Part shown: in pieces, positions 1 to 4,585 of the stretch
Numbering within the stretch: position 1 is the stretch's first letter
Layout of the letters: each line of letters starts with the position of its first letter
Assembly (NCBI GenBank): GCA_937902125.1
Contig: CALDIB010000018.1
Location: 1-24,447, forward strand
DNA: 24,447 nucleotides
Source: an uncultured Treponema sp.
GTDB lineage: Bacteria > Spirochaetota > Spirochaetia > Treponematales > Treponemataceae
Reading direction: 5' to 3'
The notes under the pieces: model-generated
Told to the model about the DNA's origin: nothing
The model's database searches: none
Seen by the model: the letters and a program-made list of their open reading frames with translations, nothing else
Made by a program: the position numbers and the translations under genes

Positions 1-96
1 AATATAAATTTCGCCATACAGCCCTTGCAGCACGTTCAACCGATAAACACCGCTCAACGCAATCAATGGGCTTGAATTGACAACCACTTCACGCAT
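1..96 (-). CDS. DUF3368-type PIN-like toxin, N-terminal part only
   Basis: The minus strand reads from an ATG at 96 to the window edge without a stop, giving 32 residues that begin MREVVVNSSPLIALSGV. An early acidic or polar cluster followed by SPLIAL is typical of DUF3368 proteins, which are PIN-domain-like and are usually encoded directly downstream of a UPF0175 protein as the presumed toxin of a type II toxin-antitoxin pair. The ATG overlaps the end of the UPF0175 gene by 8 nt, so the two are translationally coupled. The catalytic acidic residues of the C-terminal part lie outside the window, so activity cannot be judged. The family call rests on this short N-terminus plus the gene pair. 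Confidence 0.72.
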   Translation of the reverse strand, partial: MREVVVNSSPLIALSGVYRLNVLQGLYGEIYI

Positions 97-343
97 TCAA
101 CAGTTCCTCTTGGAATTGCTCGTCGGACGCAAAAGAGAAAATGGATATGCCTGCTTTGCCTAATTCGTAAATAAAATCCTCTTCCGTCATCCCCGCAAGC
201 TGCGCCCCATGGCCCAATGAAATTTGATGCTTTTCATATAAATCCATAGCCAAGATTTTTTTTGTATACGCCGCCATTCCCTGCTCTGTCTCATTCAGGC
301 TCAGCAGGATTTCCTCCGGGATTTGTATGGATAAATTGCACAT
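89..343 (-). CDS. UPF0175 family antitoxin-like protein
   Basis: This is a small protein of about 84 residues from the preferred start. It has an N-terminal beta strand (LSIQIPEEIL) followed by helices containing AYTKKILAMDLYEK, a central LGHGAQLAGMTEEDFIYELG segment resembling a small DNA-binding helix-turn-helix, and a terminal SIFSFASDEQFQEEL. That layout matches UPF0175 proteins, thought to act as the antitoxin and autorepressor of the downstream DUF3368 toxin. The frame stays open upstream to 391. I prefer the ATG at 343 because the protein then begins at the conserved strand and a GAAAGG sequence lies about 12 nt upstream. The pair probably belongs to one transcript started upstream of 625. 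Confidence 0.8.
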   Translation of the reverse strand: MCNLSIQIPEEILLSLNETEQGMAAYTKKILAMDLYEKHQISLGHGAQLAGMTEEDFIYELGKAGISIFSFASDEQFQEELLNA

Positions 344-409
344 AAAGCCCGCCGCCTTTCTTTTACCATGAAAATCCGCCGTCATTGGCATATCGGTTTT
401 CCAATCGGC

Positions 410-625
410 TTATAGCCTTTCCATTAACAAAAAGTCAAACTTGGCAAGACGGGAATGAAAATTTCCCTTCATTATTCTCCCACGGCTTGCAAACATTTTT
501 TCACCAACGCGTCGGATATATAAATATGGTTCTTTTGCATTTGCCATATCGGTCAAACAGATATAATCACGATTGTCATAAGTAATTACACTGATTTCAG
601 TATTTTCAACAGTGATTTTTGCCAT
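410..625 (-). pseudogene. KilA-N domain protein remnant
   Basis: The frame starts with a good Shine-Dalgarno (TAGGAG) and encodes about 32 residues that look like the start of a bacterial KilA-N protein: AKITVENTEISVITYDNRD, then YICLTDMANAKE. After NAKE the expected continuation (charged helix, W..N..T..FLG..E) is absent. The next 39 residues, through KMFASRGRIMKGNF to FLLMERL, match nothing I recognise. KilA-N proteins normally run to about 250-280 residues, so this is a truncated and rearranged remnant of 71 codons. It precedes the UPF0175/DUF3368 pair, and its promoter probably now drives that pair. It could instead be a new small gene that uses the old 5' end. Confidence 0.6.
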
Positions 626-647
626 CAGTTTCCACTCCTACTTAAAC

Positions 648-653
648 ATTATA
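648..653 (-). promoter_or_regulatory. Extended -10 promoter of the KilA-N remnant / toxin-antitoxin transcript
   Basis: The minus strand carries TGGTATAAT, a perfect TATAAT with the TGn extension. The -10 hexamer ends 22 nt before the ATG at 625. No convincing -35 is seen at 16-18 bp (TATATA is nearest). A TAGGAG Shine-Dalgarno lies between the predicted start point and the ATG. Confidence 0.55.
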
Positions 654-758
654 CCACACTTCTACAAATTTATATAGTGTTTTGCCCTAAAATCACCGCC
701 ATTCCACCCTCTCACAACGCGATGCCATGAAATCGGCGTCAGGGAATCTGTCTACCTT

Positions 759-1139
759 TTGGCGTTGGGCGGCGACTTTGACGCCCTGTATTCCATAGCC
801 CATGAAGTGGCCCATTGGGGCCTCATCAATTACTTTAAGATAAATTTCGGCCTGCCGGAATTTGAACGGCTTGATCCCGTTTCAAAAATGGTCATCTTGC
901 AAATCCACGAAAACATTACGAACGTGCTCACAGCTCTTCTTGTTTTTAGCGAAGAGGAGCTTTTAAAGATGGACACCGGCGACAAGGCTGGCTTTTCGTC
1001 TTTTATTGGCAAAAACCAGCTTGCCCTTGCCGCCTACTATTGCAAGCGCCACAAGCTTTTGACGGAAAACTTTTTTAAGAACATAGCTCCCAAAATCTGG
1101 GAGCAAAATCAAATTCAAAGGAGGTTAAAAAATGCCTGA
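759..1139 (+). CDS. HExxH-containing hypothetical protein, probably 5'-truncated
   Basis: The first available start is a TTG at 759, giving 126 residues. The sequence includes LYSIAHEVAHW, a zinc-protease-type HExxH motif at residues 14-18, and a later Glu in QIHENITNVL that could be a third ligand. Coding-like sequence continues upstream in the same frame (RCHEIGVRESVYLL) to a stop at 675-677 with no ATG, GTG or TTG before 759. No Shine-Dalgarno precedes 759. I therefore think the 5' end has been lost and the gene may be inactive. The stop overlaps by 8 nt a tiny reading frame that has an excellent ribosome binding site, a sign that this was once the upstream gene of an operon. The family is not recognised. 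Confidence 0.5.
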   Translation: MALGGDFDALYSIAHEVAHWGLINYFKINFGLPEFERLDPVSKMVILQIHENITNVLTALLVFSEEELLKMDTGDKAGFSSFIGKNQLALAAYYCKRHKLLTENFFKNIAPKIWEQNQIQRRLKNA

Positions 1140-1167
1140 CGGCAAAAAAAACAAGCCCCTTGTTTAA
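1132..1167 (+). CDS. 11-codon reading frame behind a perfect Shine-Dalgarno
   Basis: An AGGAGG at 1119-1124 sits 7 nt before an ATG at 1132. The frame encodes MPDGKKNKPLV and ends in tandem stops (TAA TAG). Its ATG overlaps the stop of the preceding frame, as in translationally coupled operons. Its last codons form one arm of a hairpin (1155-1186). It may be the 5' stump of a deleted gene or a short regulatory peptide. Nothing in the sequence decides between these. Confidence 0.25.
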   Translation: MPDGKKNKPLV

Positions 1168-1247
1168 TAGCAGCTAAACAAAGGGCCATGCATAGATTCT
1201 GCATACAGAACCTAAAATTGATTTTTCTAGTGTATAGAAATCTATGC
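1155..1247. repeat. Two adjacent imperfect palindromes
   Basis: Arms GCCCCTTGTTTA (1155-1166) and TAAACAAAGGGC (1175-1186) pair over 12 bp with one mismatch and an 8-nt loop. Directly after this, GCATAGATT (1190-1198) pairs with AATCTATGC (1239-1247), extended inward by ATACA/TGTAT. There is no T-run after the first hairpin, so it is not a standard terminator. The gap between the truncated HExxH gene and the HU-like gene (1140-1372) holds these two structures and nothing else I recognise. Confidence 0.55.
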
Positions 1248-1372
1248 TCCTTGTCAAGGAATTCCTCTTAAAAGCGGCGCCTGAAAGATTCGCTCCGTCT
1301 TTTAAGTTTTTCCCAAAACCGGCGTTGTCCGGCAACGGCAAACTATTGTTAAATTATAAGGAGCATAAAATT

Positions 1373-2137
1373 ATGTCATCCGCAACTTTTAAAAATGCAG
1401 ATAGCATCCTTAGCGTTACTCTGCGAAAAAATCAGTTCAAGACTGATGAAAATTCATTTATAGGACGTGTTACAAGAAACACTGTAACTCTTGAAAACTT
1501 AATCGCATCGATTTCCGAAAAAAACGAGGGCGTAAGCCCTTACATGGTTCAGCATGTGGCCAACCTTCTTGGAAAAGAAATGATTAGAGCCTGTCAAAAC
1601 GGCAACGCTGTTGACGTTCTTGGAATTGGAACAATGTACATCGGAGTGGCTGGAACCGTCACAGGAGAAAACCCCAGCGAGTCCAGCATTCCCGGCTTTA
1701 AGATTTGCTTTACGCCCAGCGCCGCCGCGCAAGAGGCCGTTGACAACCTTAAGGTTGACAAAGTCGTCATCGCGGATTCCAATCCGGTCTTTGACAGAAT
1801 CATCAACACCTTCAACCAAAACGAAGACCGCGTTTTGATGAAGGGAAAGGGAGTCAAAATCATAGGCACGCGTCTTAAAGTTTTTGGCCAAAGTTCCGGC
1901 ATTTGGTTCGCTCCTTTGGAAGCCGACGGAACGGTTTGCCTTGACGAAACAAGGTGGACGGCTGTAAGCCCGGAAACTATCAGCGCCAACAAGCCAAAGT
2001 CCCTGGAATTTTACGTTCCCGACGATTTGACCGAATCCGCTTATTGCATTGTATTGCGGACTCGCTATTGTTCCGGCGACAAAGAGCTAAAGTCTCCTGT
2101 CACCGCCATTAGCAAAGCAATCACAATCGCGGCATAA
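1373..2137 (+). CDS. HU/IHF-like DNA-binding protein with C-terminal DUF4469-type domain
   Basis: The 254-residue protein begins at an ATG with AAGGAG 9 nt upstream. The frame stays open back to 1244, but the upstream part has no ribosome binding site or conserved sequence. Residues about 10-130 resemble the divergent HU-like domain seen in Bacteroidetes and spirochaetes: LENLIASISEKN, VSPYMVQHVANLLGKEM, a central GIGTMYIGVAGTV strand pair, then FTPSAAAQEAV. The C-terminal half (about 150-254) looks like a beta-rich DUF4469 domain (GVKIIGTRLKVFG, then LEFYVPDDLTESAYCIVLRT). Members are presumed nucleoid or DNA-associated proteins of unknown function. It is a lone gene among accessory DNA and ends in a strong terminator. 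Confidence 0.75.
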   Translation: MSSATFKNADSILSVTLRKNQFKTDENSFIGRVTRNTVTLENLIASISEKNEGVSPYMVQHVANLLGKEMIRACQNGNAVDVLGIGTMYIGVAGTVTGENPSESSIPGFKICFTPSAAAQEAVDNLKVDKVVIADSNPVFDRIINTFNQNEDRVLMKGKGVKIIGTRLKVFGQSSGIWFAPLEADGTVCLDETRWTAVSPETISANKPKSLEFYVPDDLTESAYCIVLRTRYCSGDKELKSPVTAISKAITIAA

Positions 2138-2143
2138 TTCTTT

Positions 2144-2179
2144 CGGCAGGCGGCTTTTGCCGTCTGCCGTTTTTATTTT
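2144..2179 (+). terminator. Rho-independent terminator of the HU-like gene
   Basis: The arms CGGCAGGCGGC and GCCGTCTGCCG pair over 11 bp with one G-U and a TTTT loop. A run of T with one A (2170-2179) follows. It starts 7 nt after the stop and overlaps the last codons of the convergent Fic gene. There is no T-run on the opposite side, so it works only for rightward transcripts. Confidence 0.92.
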
Positions 2180-3258
2180 GTTTCCAACACTTCCCAATGG
2201 CCGCCTTTGGGCGAACCTTCACGCTTTAAAAGACCTTTTTGTACAAGAGACGCTAGTTGTTTTTCCACTGCTCGGCTTGAAATGCCAATCAATTCTGATA
2301 TTTTTTTTGCAGAAAGTTTTGGATCTTTTCCTAACAAGGAAAGAATTTTCTCCGAAGTTTTCTCCGAACCTTTTTGTTTTTCTCCGAACCCTTTCTCCGA
2401 ACTTTTTTTCATGTACTCGTCATAATCAATATGAGTGAATCGGTTTTTCAATTCGTTGCGCTCATTGAGCAAAAGGTTTCTAAAGAATCGTTCCAAATAT
2501 ATGGGCTTTTCCTGTATTCCCTTTTCGACATTTGTGTAGTTTGCGCGAACCAGCGCGTTCCTAAAATACCAAGAGTTTTGGGCAAAGCTGTCGTTGTCTG
2601 CTTTAAAGCCTATGGAACGCAAATACTTAATTACAAAAACGGCCGTTGTCCTTGTATTTCCTTCGCCAAACGGATGAATCTGCCACAAGCGGGAAACAAA
2701 GAACGATATATGCTTTATCTTCTCATCATCCGAAATGCCAGTATAATTAAAGCCTCTTTCCCGCTCAAAATCATAATTAAGCGCGTCTTTTAATTCGTAC
2801 GCCGCTCCATACATAACTGTGTCGCCATTTAAAACCCATTCTCTTTTTGTAATGTCATAATCCCGAATCTTTCCGGCAAATTTAAATAAGCCTTTAAAGA
2901 GTTCTTTATGAATGGCGATAAGTTGCGAGGGGGCAAAAGTAAAAGACGGTTGGCTTAGAATTTGAGCGATTCGGCTAGCTACTTTATCGGCTTCTTCCGT
3001 TCGTTCGTCTTCATCTGTATTTCTCGCAGTCTTTTTTTTATAATATGAATCGACAAGTCTTTTTGCTTCGTCAAAAGAAATGTCGCCTTCGATATTGCGT
3101 CTTGCGGTTTCATACAAATACGAAGACGGAGTAAGTCCATCCACTTGCTGCAAACCGATGGCTGTAGACCAAGCCAGCGTCTTTTCTTTTTTGCTTGCGT
3201 CCGTGTGGCGAATATACTCTTCAAAATCTATTTCGTATGGTTTTTTTTGCTTTGCCAT
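2173..3258 (-). CDS. Fic family protein with N-terminal VbhA-like inhibitory segment and C-terminal winged helix
   Basis: This 361-residue protein has a three-part layout. Residues about 22-75 resemble the VbhA-type antitoxin helix fused in cis (TAIGLQQVDG, then NIEGDISFDEAKRLVDSYY). Residues about 110-265 form the Fic core, with the active-site motif HPFGEGNTRT at 195-204. Residues about 300-358 form a winged helix-turn-helix (KKISELIGISSRAVEKQL, then KGLLKREG and KGGHW). Fic enzymes transfer AMP or related groups from nucleotides to protein hydroxyls. The catalytic His195 and Glu199 are present, and the canonical second Arg (GNGRxxR) is Ala206. The inhibitory motif has Asp where Glu is usual. 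A short SEK/GEK repeat links core and winged helix. It stands alone behind its own promoter. The target is unknown. Confidence 0.9.
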   Translation of the reverse strand: MAKQKKPYEIDFEEYIRHTDASKKEKTLAWSTAIGLQQVDGLTPSSYLYETARRNIEGDISFDEAKRLVDSYYKKKTARNTDEDERTEEADKVASRIAQILSQPSFTFAPSQLIAIHKELFKGLFKFAGKIRDYDITKREWVLNGDTVMYGAAYELKDALNYDFERERGFNYTGISDDEKIKHISFFVSRLWQIHPFGEGNTRTTAVFVIKYLRSIGFKADNDSFAQNSWYFRNALVRANYTNVEKGIQEKPIYLERFFRNLLLNERNELKNRFTHIDYDEYMKKSSEKGFGEKQKGSEKTSEKILSLLGKDPKLSAKKISELIGISSRAVEKQLASLVQKGLLKREGSPKGGHWEVLETK

Positions 3259-3267
3259 AACCAGCTT

Positions 3268-3273
3268 ATTATA
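3268..3273 (-). promoter_or_regulatory. -10 element of the Fic gene, close to the start codon
   Basis: A perfect TATAAT on the minus strand ends 9 nt before the ATG at 3258. The predicted start point is about 3 nt before the ATG, so there is no room for a Shine-Dalgarno and none is visible. The -35 region is weak. Confidence 0.6.
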
Positions 3274-3301
3274 GCGCTAGTTCAAATAAATTTATAGTCT
3301 C

Positions 3302-3352
3302 CTAATTCGCCCACTCGCTTACAAACTCGTCCAGCCTCTCTGCAAAGTTCCC
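3302..3352 (-). pseudogene. Displaced 3'-end fragment of earP
   Basis: The minus strand reads GNFAERLDEFVSEWAN followed by a TAG stop. The last residues of the intact earP copy upstream are GNFAEKLDEFVNSQEL. At the DNA level 3319-3352 matches 4603-4636 over 34 bp with one mismatch. The similarity stops abruptly on the ATPase side at 3352/3353. There is no start codon of its own. I read this as the original 3' end of earP, separated from the gene when the ATPase module (about 3353-4602) was inserted. Confidence 0.7.
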
Positions 3353-3362
3353 TGTTTTGCCT

Positions 3363-4523
3363 CTAAACCAGATTTCCGCAGTTTTTGTAATTCATATATT
3401 TCACTCCGTCAGATTCAAACTCCAAATCTCCGCTGTACACAACTGTTGGAGAAAATGCGTTTGGAGCGAACGCGCTCATCTTTTTCAGATTTTTAGCGAA
3501 CTCTTTGTTGTATGTTGAGGCTGACTTTATTTCCACAGGAATGATTTTCCTTCCGTCCGCAATTATCAAATCAATTTCAAAGCCCTTGCTGTCTCTAAAA
3601 TAATACAGGCTTTTTTCCATTCCCTTATTGAACTGGCTTTTTAAGATTTCGAGCATGACCATATTCTCAAACAGATTTCCCACAAGCGGGTCGCGGGAAA
3701 CCTGGTCAGGATTTTTTATTCCCAAAAGATATGAAGCAAGACCCGGCTCATAAAAATAAATTTTGGGCGATTTTATAAGTCGCTTTGTATAGTTTTCAAA
3801 ATATGGCTCAAGCTTAAAAATAATGAAAGAAGATTCCAAGACAGAAATCCATTGCTCAACCGTCGTCCTTGAAACTCCAGCGTCATTGGCAAGGGATTCA
3901 TAATTAACAACCTGTCCAATACGGCCTGCAAGAAGATGAAGGAACTTTTCAAATAGGGCCCTGTTCTTTACATTTAAAAGCGTCTGCACGTCGCGCTCGA
4001 CATAAGTTTGGAAATATGAGCGGTAAAGCAAATCCGCTGGCTGGCCTTCCGCATAAAGGCGGGGCATAAATCCCTGATACAAATACTCGTCTTTTGAAAA
4101 ATCCATGTTTGCGGATTTTAACTCCTGAATGGAAAACGGAAGAAGGTTGATTATTGCGGTTCTTCCTGCAAGAGATTGGGAAATTGCCGATTTTAACCCC
4201 TGCTGAAAGCTTCCTGTCAGAATGAACTGGGCGTTCGCTTTTTTTTCATCAACGATTATTTGAATCTTATTTAAAAGTTCAGGTATGCGTTGAACTTCAT
4301 CTATAATGGCCGGACCTTTTATCATGCTAAAAAATGCGTTCGCATCATTCTTGGCGAGGTTGTAAAACTCAGGGTCCTCAAGATTTATATAGGAGTAGTC
4401 CTTGAAAAATGATTTTACAAGCGTCGTCTTTCCAGACTGGCGGGGTCCCAAAACTGTGACAACAGGAAAATAGTCCGCGCAGCGCCTTAATTCCGCTTCT
4501 GAAAGCCGTTTTATCTGAACCAT
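3363..4523 (-). CDS. AAA-type ATPase with DUF4143 / nuclease-fold C-terminus
   Basis: From the ATG at 4523 this is 386 residues. Walker A GPRQSGKTT lies near residues 26-34 and Walker B AIIDEVQR near 72-79, followed by a sensor-like LTGSFQQGL. A winged-helix region (YESLANDAGVSRTTVEQWI) precedes the DUF4143 domain with a PD-(D/E)xK-like core (GFEIDLIIADGR, then IPVEIKSAS). Such proteins are common in Treponema and Bacteroidetes genomes, often many per genome. Their function is unknown and they have been suspected of defence or mobile roles. The frame opens 18 nt earlier at a TTG, but that codon lies upstream of the -10 box, so the ATG is the likely start. The gene sits between a complete earP and a fragment of earP's 3' end, as if inserted there. 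Confidence 0.9.
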   Translation of the reverse strand: MVQIKRLSEAELRRCADYFPVVTVLGPRQSGKTTLVKSFFKDYSYINLEDPEFYNLAKNDANAFFSMIKGPAIIDEVQRIPELLNKIQIIVDEKKANAQFILTGSFQQGLKSAISQSLAGRTAIINLLPFSIQELKSANMDFSKDEYLYQGFMPRLYAEGQPADLLYRSYFQTYVERDVQTLLNVKNRALFEKFLHLLAGRIGQVVNYESLANDAGVSRTTVEQWISVLESSFIIFKLEPYFENYTKRLIKSPKIYFYEPGLASYLLGIKNPDQVSRDPLVGNLFENMVMLEILKSQFNKGMEKSLYYFRDSKGFEIDLIIADGRKIIPVEIKSASTYNKEFAKNLKKMSAFAPNAFSPTVVYSGDLEFESDGVKYMNYKNCGNLV

Positions 4524-4529
4524 AGTTAA

Positions 4530-4558
4530 ATTATAAAGCAAAGTAGAACAAAATGCAA
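4530..4558 (-). promoter_or_regulatory. Promoter of the ATPase gene, leaderless-type spacing
   Basis: On the minus strand TTGCAT (4553-4558) is separated by 17 bp from a perfect TATAAT (4530-4535), which lies 6 nt before the ATG at 4523. The expected start point is the A of the ATG itself. The -35 lies inside one arm of the 4544-4580 palindrome. Confidence 0.6.
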
Positions 4559-4580
4559 GTAGAACTTGCGATTTGTTCTA
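4544..4580. repeat. 37-bp palindrome between earP and the ATPase gene
   Basis: Arms TAGAACAAAATGCAAGT (4544-4560) and ACTTGCGATTTGTTCTA (4564-4580) pair over 17 bp with two mismatches and a 3-nt loop. On the plus strand seven T follow directly. On the minus strand it comes 5 nt after the earP stop and is followed by a moderately T-rich stretch, so it may terminate earP. It also covers the -35 of the ATPase promoter and could be an operator. Confidence 0.65.
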
Positions 4581-4585
4581 TTTTT

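Noticed and set aside
410..1250. Prophage suggested by the KilA-N stump
   Set aside because: KilA-N genes also occur outside phages, and no structural, integrase or lysis gene is present nearby.
1499..1992. Minus-strand frames opposite the HU-like gene
   Set aside because: The plus-strand gene has a start signal, domain pattern and terminator; the opposite frames have none.
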